Source: Robiginitalea biformata HTCC2501
GTDB taxonomy: Bacteria > Bacteroidota > Bacteroidia > Flavobacteriales > Flavobacteriaceae
DNA: 64,000 nt
Direction of reading: 5' to 3'
NCBI RefSeq assembly: GCF_000024125.1
Contig: NC_013222.1
Location: 62,001 to 126,000 of the forward strand
The position numbers were made by a program, and so were the translations under genes. The notes under the pieces were generated by a model. The model was not told the DNA's origin, did not search any database, and saw nothing but the letters and a program-made list of their open reading frames with translations. Below are positions 1-6,440 of this stretch, one piece after another (the first letter of the stretch is position 1; every line of letters begins with the position of its first letter).

Positions 1-471
1 GAGCAGGTGCCAGTCCATATCCGTAATCCCGTAGCGTTCCGCGTAGTCCTTGAGGACCGCCGGGGTGTCGTGGCGCGGGTTGATCGTAAATGACGCGACC
101 CCGAAATCCTCGTATTCCGCCAGTTCGTCCTGGAGTTCCACCAAGTTGGCGGTCATTTGAGGACAAATGGTGGGGCAGGTGGTGAAAAAGAATTCGGCTA
201 CCCAAACCTTCCCGAGATAGTCCGCATCGGTAATAAGCAGGCTGTCCTGATTGGTTAGGGCAAAATCCGGTACTTTGCGGCGCTCCCCGTTCAGGGTGAT
301 GTACTCCAGGGGAGCCGAGCCGGCTTCGGACCCCGCTGCGACACTCATCCGATCCCGCTCAACAACCGACCCTTCCCCGAGCCGGTCTGCAATCTTCGGC
401 ACAAAAATCGCCCCGAAAACCAGGATGACCGCCCCGATCCAGATGTAGTTGTAATTGCGTTTCTCCGCCAT
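1..471 (-). CDS. SCO1/SenC family copper chaperone (3' end outside the window)
   Basis: SCO proteins deliver copper to the CuA centre of cytochrome c oxidase and act as membrane-anchored thioredoxin-fold proteins on the outer face of the inner membrane. The visible 157 residues start at an ATG whose first base is position 471. They show a membrane anchor at about residues 9-25 and the copper-binding CPTIC motif at residues 99-103. The conserved downstream histidine would lie beyond the window edge. The gene is the last visible member of the minus-strand oxidase cluster and starts 9 bases after the stop codon of the SCO-like gene before it, which suggests co-transcription. Family assignment is firm; the gene is incomplete only because the window ends. 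Confidence 0.92.
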   Translation of the reverse strand, partial: MAEKRNYNYIWIGAVILVFGAIFVPKIADRLGEGSVVERDRMSVAAGSEAGSAPLEYITLNGERRKVPDFALTNQDSLLITDADYLGKVWVAEFFFTTCPTICPQMTANLVELQDELAEYEDFGVASFTINPRHDTPAVLKDYAERYGITDMDWHLL

Positions 472-480
472 GGTTTCCTG

Positions 481-1122
481 TTATTGCTCCTGGGTGTTCC
501 TCCCCGCCTGATTGCTCTTTAACGCCAGGCGGTATTCCGCCAGGATAATTTTCATATCGTCCTCCATCTTGTTGTTCAGGTCGGCAACCGATGTGGCATC
601 GAACCCGAACTTAAGGCCGGTATCCTCGTCCTTTTTCCTTCCCCTGAGCATCCGGTCCTTGTCGATGATAAACACATAGGGTGTGGCCCCGGTGGCATCC
701 AATTCCAGACCGGTCTCCAGGCTGTTGAAAAACCGGCGAATCTCCGGCATCTCGCCATATACAAAACGCCAATTGCCGATATCCGTAAATGTTTCCAGTT
801 CCCGCATCACGCCGGCTACTTTTTGCTGGGTGCCGTCAGGAGCTACCATCAGCATCTGGAAATCCTGAAATTCATGGAACCGCTTGTAGATCTTCTGGTT
901 CAGGTTAAACATCCGCCCCTGTTGCAACTCTACGGAATCCCCCAGGAACCCAAGCACCGTAATCTTACCCTGCAGGCGCTGCTCCCCCGCAAAGCCATCA
1001 AGCTCCGATACAGGTCCGGAAAGAACCGGCAAGCGACCAAAATTTGTGACCCCCGAGGCAAAAAACATATACACCACCAGCGGCAGGATAAACAGGACGG
1101 TAAGGACAAATTTCTTCTTCAT
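481..1122 (-). CDS. SCO-like membrane-anchored protein without cysteines
   Basis: The product has 213 residues, with an N-terminal anchor at about residues 4-22 and a soluble region whose pattern (ITVLGFLGDS early, YVFIIDKDRMLRGR late) resembles the thioredoxin/SCO fold. It has no CxxxC motif, so copper transfer or disulfide chemistry like SCO is unlikely. I chose the ATG at 1122 because it gives a clean signal anchor starting MKKKFVLTVL; a start 12 codons upstream would lie inside a terminator hairpin. It sits directly before SCO in the oxidase cluster, so a role in oxidase assembly is plausible. The fold assignment is by eye and the function is unknown. Confidence 0.7.
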   Translation of the reverse strand: MKKKFVLTVLFILPLVVYMFFASGVTNFGRLPVLSGPVSELDGFAGEQRLQGKITVLGFLGDSVELQQGRMFNLNQKIYKRFHEFQDFQMLMVAPDGTQQKVAGVMRELETFTDIGNWRFVYGEMPEIRRFFNSLETGLELDATGATPYVFIIDKDRMLRGRKKDEDTGLKFGFDATSVADLNNKMEDDMKIILAEYRLALKSNQAGRNTQEQ

Positions 1123-1140
1123 GGCAACCGATTGCAAAAA

Positions 1141-1167
1141 TAAAAAAAGACGGCCCAACGGCCGCCT
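1141..1167 (-). terminator. Intrinsic terminator ahead of the SCO-like gene
   Basis: Read on the minus strand, an 8-bp stem (AGGCGGCC/GGCCGUCU, one G-U pair) with a GUUG loop is followed by seven Ts, then A, then five Ts. It lies just before the ATG at 1122. It should stop transcripts coming through subunit IV and the tandem repeat, and would separate the SCO pair from the upstream oxidase genes unless a promoter or read-through supplies them. Confidence 0.75.
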
Positions 1168-1298
1168 TATGTTGTGTTAATTCGCATGGGGTAATACGCC
1201 CGGGGGACATGGTGCAAACTCAATAGAGAAGATTTCCTTTTCAGGCAGGCATGTTGTAGAAAAAGATGGGTTCATGCAAAGCCAAACGAAGTAGCTCT

Positions 1299-1743
1299 GA
1301 TTTATTTTTTTCTGGTATTAGGCTCTTTCCGCAGCGCATAGCAGCGCTACGCGCAAGGGAAGCAACGCAGCAAGTGGGATAAAGAATGGGAAATGCGAGC
1401 TGGTATCGCAGAACCTCCCGCCTGGCGCGTTGGCGCAAGAGAACAGCGAAGGATTTCGCAGAGATTTATTCAAATTTCAAGGCGCTTTCCGCAGCGCATA
1501 GCAGCGCTACGCGCAATGGAAGCAACGCAGAAAGGGGGGATTAAAAATGGGAAATGCGAGCTGGTATCGCAGAACCTCCCGCCTGGCGCGTTGGCGCAAG
1601 AGAACAGCGAAGGATTTCGCAGAGATTTATTCAAATTTCAAGGCGCTTTCCGCAGCGCATAGCAGCGCTACGCGCAAGGGAAGCAACGCAGCAAGTGGGA
1701 TAAAGAATGGGAAATGCGAGCTGGTATCGCAGCGCCAACGCGC
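1299..1743. repeat. Tandem repeat, about 160-bp unit, 2.8 copies
   Basis: Three head-to-tail copies with periods of 160 and 161 bp fill most of the 620-bp gap between the subunit IV and SCO-like genes. The core GCAGCGCATAGCAGCGCTAC occurs at 1331, 1491 and 1652. The first copy is degenerate at its left edge. The third is cut off next to the subunit IV stop codon, where GCGCCAACGCGC replaces the expected sequence; this is the reverse complement of a segment within the unit. Copies 1 and 3 share one middle version and copy 2 another. Each copy contains a near-perfect hairpin (GCGCATAGC/GCTACGCGC). The period is not a multiple of three, so short reading frames shift between copies and are unlikely to be genes. 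From 1168 to 1298 I see nothing recognisable. Confidence 0.9.
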
Positions 1744-2127
1744 TTAAAAATCCCAAGCCACAAACCCGTCCTTCCAGACATTGTAGATGTAATCCGCTTC
1801 GAAAAGGAGGATGAATATCAGGTAGGCCACCAGGAAAATGGGCGTCCAGACAATGGCGCGACGCAGCGAACTCTTCTCGTCCCGCAGGTGCATGAAGTCC
1901 CAGGCGATATAATACGCCTTAACCAGGGTCAGGATGATGAAGATCCAGTTCAGAAGCTTCATCCCCAGGAAATAGTTCCCGGTAAGCGCTGCCGGCTTGA
2001 GGATACCCAGTGCCACTTCAATAGCGGTGACAATGGAGAGGAATATCAGTACGCCCCAGATTTTTTGCGTGTTGGAGCGGAATTTGAGCAGGCCCCTGAA
2101 AATTTCGAGTTTATGTTCGTGTGCCAT
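1744..2127 (-). CDS. Cytochrome c oxidase subunit IV (prokaryotic type)
   Basis: The 127-residue protein has three membrane segments (about 24-43, 58-78 and 92-112), the size and pattern of the prokaryotic COX4 family, a small accessory subunit of caa3-type oxidases. It follows the long subunit III gene with a gap of 21 bases, in the order expected for flavobacterial oxidase clusters. Its TAA stop lies exactly at the edge of the tandem repeat, so its mRNA would carry the repeat in its 3' region. Confidence 0.9.
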   Translation of the reverse strand: MAHEHKLEIFRGLLKFRSNTQKIWGVLIFLSIVTAIEVALGILKPAALTGNYFLGMKLLNWIFIILTLVKAYYIAWDFMHLRDEKSSLRRAIVWTPIFLVAYLIFILLFEADYIYNVWKDGFVAWDF

Positions 2128-2148
2128 CTGTAGCTATTATTCGTTTGA

Positions 2149-3123
2149 TTAAACCAGGTAGAAGAAGGTGAATACGAATACCCATACCAAATCTACAAAG
2201 TGCCAGTACAATCCGACCTTTTCGACCATTTCGTAGTGCTTGCGGCGCTCGTAGGTACCCAGGATCACATTAAAGAAAATAATCACATTGATAACCACTC
2301 CCGAGAATACGTGGAAGCCGTGGAAGCCGGTGATAAAGAAAAAGAAGTCCGCAAAGAGGCGACTGCCGTATTCGTTGCGGATCAGGTTGGCCCCTTCCAC
2401 GACCAGGCGCGCATCCCGGATCTTATCGAGGGACTCCTCCCGGTTCAGGATGGTTTTTTCGCCTTCCTCATTGATGGTTTCGGTGCGGATCAGGATGTTC
2501 GGGTTGGCGCGGAGACCGGCGGCCACTTCCTCTACCGTGTAAGTAGGCAGGGTGCCTTCGGCTTCAAACCACACGCCGTTGTCCCGGTCGTGCTCCACCC
2601 GGGCATCGGCCTGGGGAACCACAAAATCAGCCAGTGCGGCGCGCTCTCCGGTATCTGCATTCACAAATTGCAGGATACGCCCCCCTTTGGTTTCCACGGC
2701 GCCGTAATCGCCGCGGATGAATGTCGCCCATTCCCAGGCCTGGGAACCGACGAAAATGGCCCCACCGATAATGGTCAGGAACATATAGAGGATGACCCGG
2801 TTCTTCATCATGCGGTGACCGGCGTCGACAGCGAGTACCATGGTCACCGAAGACATGATGAGGATAAAGGTCATAAAGGCCACATAGTACATCGGATACG
2901 TCCCGTGGAAAAACGGCACGTGCGTAAACACCTCGTCGGCAATCGGCCAGGTTTCGATGAATTTAAAGCGGGAAAAACCGTAGGAGGCCAGAAAGCCGGA
3001 AAATGTCAGGGCATCCGAGACGATGAAGAACCACATCATCAATTTGCCGTAGCTCGCACCCAGCGGGCGGTTACCGCCTCCCCAGACTTTCTCTTCAGCC
3101 GTGGTGGTTACCGTTGTATCCAT
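2149..3123 (-). CDS. Cytochrome c oxidase subunit III (long form)
   Basis: This 324-residue membrane protein is a heme-copper oxidase subunit III. The N-terminal half has membrane helices around residues 30-125. The C-terminal half has the typical FHGFHVFSG and YWHFVDLVWV motifs. Between the halves is a hydrophilic insertion of about 100 residues (roughly 135-235) that a minimal subunit III lacks. It is preceded by a 90-base gap that contains a likely promoter, so it may be transcribed partly on its own. A second, shorter subunit III gene lies just upstream. Confidence 0.93.
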   Translation of the reverse strand: MDTTVTTTAEEKVWGGGNRPLGASYGKLMMWFFIVSDALTFSGFLASYGFSRFKFIETWPIADEVFTHVPFFHGTYPMYYVAFMTFILIMSSVTMVLAVDAGHRMMKNRVILYMFLTIIGGAIFVGSQAWEWATFIRGDYGAVETKGGRILQFVNADTGERAALADFVVPQADARVEHDRDNGVWFEAEGTLPTYTVEEVAAGLRANPNILIRTETINEEGEKTILNREESLDKIRDARLVVEGANLIRNEYGSRLFADFFFFITGFHGFHVFSGVVINVIIFFNVILGTYERRKHYEMVEKVGLYWHFVDLVWVFVFTFFYLV

Positions 3124-3154
3124 AGTGTCAGTTAGGGTATTAGGATAATTTTAG

Positions 3155-3183
3155 CAAAAATACATTTTTTTATCTGTTAGAAA
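3155..3183 (-). promoter_or_regulatory. Possible internal promoter for the long subunit III gene
   Basis: On the minus strand a perfect -7 box TATTTTTG (TAnnTTTG consensus) lies 32 bases before the ATG, with a TTT at the -33 position 18-19 bases further upstream. The -33 element lacks the G. Confidence 0.45.
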
Positions 3184-3213
3184 AGAAGATTTGAACCACA
3201 AACCTCCCCTTTT

Positions 3214-3804
3214 CTAACCGAAGAAATAGAAGAAAAGCATCAGGTACACCCAAAGCAGGTCCAGGAAATGCCAGAAGGTGCTGCCGAGCTCCATCCCCAG
3301 CATGCGGCCGGGGCCGTATTTCCCCCGGAGTTGTTTCACTACGACCACTACCAGGGAGATGAGCCCGGCTACCACGTGGGCAATGTGCACGGCTGCAATC
3401 AAGAACAGGTAGGAAAGGGTGATGTTGCTGGTGGGTCCCGTAAAATAGTACCCGTAACCGATCATCTGGGAGAACCCGCTAAACTGCGAATAGATAAATA
3501 CCAGGCCCGCCACAAGGGTAATCCCGAGCCAGAGCGAACCCGCCCGCTGCTGTCCCTGTCGCACCGACCGGAGCGCCATCATGTAAGTGAGGCTGCTCAA
3601 TAGGAGGATGCCCGTACTGTACCAGAAAGCCATGGGTAACTGAAAGTCCTCCATCCAGTCCTCCCGGGAACTGCTTACGATGTAGGCACTGGTCCAACCG
3701 GCAAATGTCATGATCAGGCTGACGATGCCGAACCAGAGCATCATTTTACTGGCCCGTTCCTTTTTTATCGGGTCCGGTTGTTGGGTGAGATCGCGATTCT
3801 TCAT
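3214..3804 (-). CDS. Cytochrome c oxidase subunit III (short form)
   Basis: The product has 196 residues and five predicted membrane helices, ending with the conserved STFWHFLDLLWVYL segment of heme-copper oxidase subunit III. Its ATG overlaps the stop codon of cyoE by four bases (ATGA), which indicates translational coupling. Paired long and short subunit III genes are usual in flavobacterial oxidase clusters; the protein probably sits in the same oxidase as CoxA/CoxB, which are encoded 25 kb away. Confidence 0.92.
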   Translation of the reverse strand: MKNRDLTQQPDPIKKERASKMMLWFGIVSLIMTFAGWTSAYIVSSSREDWMEDFQLPMAFWYSTGILLLSSLTYMMALRSVRQGQQRAGSLWLGITLVAGLVFIYSQFSGFSQMIGYGYYFTGPTSNITLSYLFLIAAVHIAHVVAGLISLVVVVVKQLRGKYGPGRMLGMELGSTFWHFLDLLWVYLMLFFYFFG

Positions 3805-4700
3805 ATAAAACTATCGACTACGTAAACGATTTGCATCAGGGTGATATAGGTGACGCTGCTGAGCATCAGGCTGCGTGCCGATTGACGGTCGCGCAGCTCG
3901 TACAGGCGGAGCGCGAACCACAGCATCACGAGCCCCATCAAAAAGATGAGCACGGCAGCGGGAACGGAGAGGGACAGGCGCCCGGTAATTCCGAAAACGG
4001 GGATAATCGATATGACGATCATCCAAATGGTATACATAATAATCTGAACAACAGTACCCGTATCCTTTTTTCCGGTGGGCAGCATCTTGAAGCCGCCCCT
4101 GCGGTAGTCTTCGTCCAGCATCCAGCCAAGTGCCCAGAAATGGGGGAATTGCCAGAAAAACTGGATCATGAACAACGTCCCGGGTTCAATCCCAAAGTTG
4201 TCTGTGGCCGCCACCCACCCGAGCATAAAGGGAATGGCCCCGGGGATCGCCCCGACAAATACTGCCAGGGGAGTGACGGTTTTCAGCGGGGTATAGACAC
4301 AGGTGTAGAGGAAAATCGACAGGGCGCCGAAAAAGGCCGTCCGCGGGTTGAGCTGGTAGAGCAAGGCCACCCCGGCCAGCGTCATGACAATCGCTATGGC
4401 CATGGCAGTAGATACACGCATCCTCCCGGAGGGGATCGGCCGGTGCCGGGTCCGGTGCATCCGCTTATCGAGGGAGCGTTCAATCACCTGGTTGTAGGCG
4501 TTGGAGGCCCCTACCATGCAGTAACCCCCGAGAACGAGGAGCAGCAAGGGAACCGCCCGGATTTCCGAGGCGCCCAGCAGATACCCCGCCACTGCAGAGA
4601 ATACCACACTGATGGCCAGGCGGGCCTTGGTAATCTCCTTAAAGTCGGTGAAAGCCAGCTGGATGGCGCCGGTCTCTGCAGTACCTGTGGCGGATTTCAT
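3801..4700 (-). CDS. cyoE: Protoheme IX farnesyltransferase (heme O synthase)
   Basis: This UbiA-family integral membrane enzyme transfers a farnesyl group to heme B, giving heme O for the oxidase. The sequence has the prenyltransferase signature NAYNQVIERSLDKRMHRT with its Asp-rich pattern, the second motif DEDYRRGGFKMLP, and about nine membrane helices. I start it at the ATG at 4700 (299 residues). A TTG further upstream at 4724 falls inside the -7 box TATCTTTG, so it cannot be the start if that promoter is used. It is the first gene of the oxidase cluster and overlaps the next gene by four bases. Confidence 0.93.
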   Translation of the reverse strand: MKSATGTAETGAIQLAFTDFKEITKARLAISVVFSAVAGYLLGASEIRAVPLLLLVLGGYCMVGASNAYNQVIERSLDKRMHRTRHRPIPSGRMRVSTAMAIAIVMTLAGVALLYQLNPRTAFFGALSIFLYTCVYTPLKTVTPLAVFVGAIPGAIPFMLGWVAATDNFGIEPGTLFMIQFFWQFPHFWALGWMLDEDYRRGGFKMLPTGKKDTGTVVQIIMYTIWMIVISIIPVFGITGRLSLSVPAAVLIFLMGLVMLWFALRLYELRDRQSARSLMLSSVTYITLMQIVYVVDSFI

Positions 4701-4721
4701 ACACGGGGTCAATCGGGTGTG

Positions 4722-4752
4722 CAAAGATACGCACCACCAACCTTCTTTCCAA
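4722..4752 (-). promoter_or_regulatory. Promoter of the cyoE oxidase cluster
   Basis: On the minus strand the sequence fits the Bacteroidota vegetative promoter: TTG, 20 bases, then TATCTTTG. Transcription should begin near 4,716, giving a leader of about 16 bases before the ATG at 4700. Confidence 0.75.
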
Positions 4753-4768
4753 CGCCAAACCGGGGCAA

Positions 4769-4798
4769 AAAAAATCCCGGCGCCAAGGCCGGGATTTG
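4769..4798 (-). terminator. Intrinsic terminator after tonB
   Basis: Minus-strand reading gives a stem AATCCCGGC paired with GCCGGGATT around a short loop, followed by a run of eight Ts. It lies about 20 bases after the tonB stop codon and just before the cyoE promoter, so it insulates the two units. Confidence 0.85.
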
Positions 4799-4817
4799 AA
4801 TTTTATCAATGGAAACC

Positions 4818-5522
4818 CTATTGGAGTTTAAACATGATCGGGATAGAAAAGGGAACCCGAACAGCGCGACCCCGCTGCTTTCCAGGGGTCATCTTGGGAA
4901 GCCGCTCGATAATCCGGCGCGCTTCTGCCTCGAGGTTCTTATCCGGTCCGCGGAGGCGGATATTGCCGATGCTTCCGTCCTTCTGGATGGTAAACATTAC
5001 GGACACCCGACCCTGGATCCCCATTTCCTGGGCAATCTCGGGGTAGCGGAAATTCTTGCGGATGTGTTTCTGCATCATTTCGTTAAAGCAGGCACGCTTG
5101 TCGCTGGCGCCTTCGCATCCCGGAAATACCGGTACATCTTCAATAACAGCAAAGGGAACGTCGATATCCTCTTCGACTTCTTCCACCACCACGTCATCCA
5201 CTTCAATAATCTCTTCTTCCTGGCTGGTTTCCGTAGATTCGATAATGGTTTCCTCCACTTCTTCCTCATCCTCCACTACCTCGATCACCTCGGGGGCGGC
5301 AGGCGGCGGGGGCGGTGGCGGCGTCTTGATCTGCTCGGTCATCGGCACCTCTTCGTCCAGAAGCTCCTCGACATCCATGGATATATCGTAGTTATTCACT
5401 TCGTCGTACGTCTTCCATTCCAGGGCCACATAAACCAGAGCCATTACAAGGGCCAGGCCAAGTACAAAATACAGGCCGCTGTTCCTTCTTAAATCGGCTT
5501 TCGGACTCTTTTTCGTTTCCAT
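4818..5522 (-). CDS. TonB family energy-transducing protein
   Basis: TonB links the inner-membrane proton-motive force to outer-membrane receptors. The 234 residues comprise an N-terminal membrane anchor (about 17-34), a run of seven prolines (68-74), a strongly acidic Glu/Val-rich linker (about 79-121), and a C-terminal TonB domain (about 150-234) with the usual YPEIAQEMGIQG start. Two cysteines, C136 and C145, precede the C-terminal domain, as is common in Bacteroidota TonBs. The acidic linker in place of the Lys-Pro type is notable but seen in this phylum. It has its own promoter and terminator, so it is a single-gene unit. No ExbB or ExbD gene is in the window. Confidence 0.9.
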   Translation of the reverse strand: METKKSPKADLRRNSGLYFVLGLALVMALVYVALEWKTYDEVNNYDISMDVEELLDEEVPMTEQIKTPPPPPPPAAPEVIEVVEDEEEVEETIIESTETSQEEEIIEVDDVVVEEVEEDIDVPFAVIEDVPVFPGCEGASDKRACFNEMMQKHIRKNFRYPEIAQEMGIQGRVSVMFTIQKDGSIGNIRLRGPDKNLEAEARRIIERLPKMTPGKQRGRAVRVPFSIPIMFKLQ

Positions 5523-5544
5523 GCTTATGCTTATTTAATGCATG

Positions 5545-5576
5545 CTAATTTAACTATTCTTTTGGGAAAAATACAA
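5545..5576 (-). promoter_or_regulatory. Promoter of tonB
   Basis: Minus strand: TTG, 21 bases, then TAAATTAG, a one-base departure from TAnnTTTG. It starts right at the stop codon of the VanZ-like gene, leaving a leader of about 18 bases. Confidence 0.55.
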
Positions 5577-5978
5577 TTAATCCGGCCAATTTAACGCCCC
5601 CAGTTCGTGAAACGCCACTTTGAGTGAGGCAACTGCCGCCAGCAGCCCCAGGGAATTCGCCAGGAAATCCCCCCACTCCGGGCTGCGGCCTGTGGGCAAA
5701 ACAGCCTGAAGGGCCTCAATCACACCGCCATAGGCGGTCAGGACCACTGCGGCCAGCCATAAAGCACCGTTTAACCCCACGCGCCGGCCGGCCCGTTCCC
5801 GCAGGGCCAGCACACCCAGGACGGCTGCTATAAGGTAAAAAGTAAAATGGGCGATTTTATCTGCATGTGGCAGCTCAAAACCCGGATCGTCCAGGTCGTC
5901 GAAAGGGGCGAGGCAGGCATAGGTGACGGCCGCCATCCAGAGCATAAAAGCCGGGGCGAACCAGCGCCGTTTACCCAC
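5577..5978 (-). CDS. VanZ-like membrane protein
   Basis: The 133-residue protein has four membrane helices and the VanZ-like signature [11 protein letters not shown] near residue 40 and [15 protein letters not shown] near residue 100. VanZ itself confers low-level teicoplanin resistance, but most family members have no assigned function and this one is not evidence of resistance. The start codon overlaps the end of gcvH by 8 bases, so the two genes form an operon; gcvH-vanZ adjacency is seen in other flavobacteria as far as I know. Confidence 0.85.
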   Translation of the reverse strand: MGKRRWFAPAFMLWMAAVTYACLAPFDDLDDPGFELPHADKIAHFTFYLIAAVLGVLALRERAGRRVGLNGALWLAAVVLTAYGGVIEALQAVLPTGRSPEWGDFLANSLGLLAAVASLKVAFHELGALNWPD

Positions 5979-6351
5979 CGATCAGCTCTTTGTAGTCGTC
6001 CGGCGTGAGCAGGTCGTCGGCCTCCGAGGGATCGCTGAGTTTGATTTTGATCATCCAGCCGTCCCCGTAAGGATCCGTATTGACCTTTTCCGGCTCGTCT
6101 TCCAGGGCCTCGTTGAATTCCACAATCTCCCCGCTCAGGGGCAGGAAGAGATCGGATACCGTCTTCACGGCTTCCACCGTGCCAAAAACGGCTTCGCGCT
6201 CCAGTTCTTCGTCCAGGGCGTCCACTTCCACGTAGACAATATCACCCAGTTCCCCCTGGGCAAAATCGGTAATTCCCACGATAGCGGTATCCCCTTCGAT
6301 GCGGACCCACTCGTGATCCTTGGTATATTTCAATTCGGACGGTATATTCAT
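5971..6351 (-). CDS. gcvH: Glycine cleavage system H protein
   Basis: GcvH carries the lipoyl arm that shuttles the aminomethyl group between the P, T and L proteins. The 126 residues match the family length. The lipoylated lysine is K63 in [13 protein letters not shown], and the N-terminus [10 protein letters not shown] is typical. I use the ATG at 6351, because an in-frame upstream start at 6375 would overlap the promoter -7 box. Genes for the P, T and L proteins are not in the window. Confidence 0.96.
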   Translation of the reverse strand: MNIPSELKYTKDHEWVRIEGDTAIVGITDFAQGELGDIVYVEVDALDEELEREAVFGTVEAVKTVSDLFLPLSGEIVEFNEALEDEPEKVNTDPYGDGWMIKIKLSDPSEADDLLTPDDYKELIGG

Positions 6352-6372
6352 CGGTTTACATTTACAAGTCAG

Positions 6373-6404
6373 CAAATGTAACTTTTTCCGGGCGTAGAAA
6401 CCAA
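6373..6404 (-). promoter_or_regulatory. Promoter of gcvH-vanZ
   Basis: Minus strand: TTG (within TTTGG), 21 bases, then a perfect TACATTTG. The predicted start site near 6,368 leaves a leader of about 17 bases, which supports the ATG at 6351. Confidence 0.75.
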
Positions 6405-6440
6405 ACGACCCGGGAAATTCCGGCCGGGCCTGCCCGGGGG

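Noticed and set aside
1393..1747. Short open frames of 65-90 codons inside the tandem repeat
   Set aside because: The repeat period of 160-161 bp shifts the frame between copies, the peptides are Arg/Ala-rich low-complexity sequence, and no start signal is visible.
4701..4724. An upstream TTG start for cyoE adding eight residues
   Set aside because: The TTG is part of the promoter -7 box TATCTTTG, so it would not be in the mRNA.
5577..5978. Antibiotic resistance role for the VanZ-like protein
   Set aside because: VanZ-like proteins are widespread and most have no resistance function. There is no van cluster here and the gene is coupled to gcvH.
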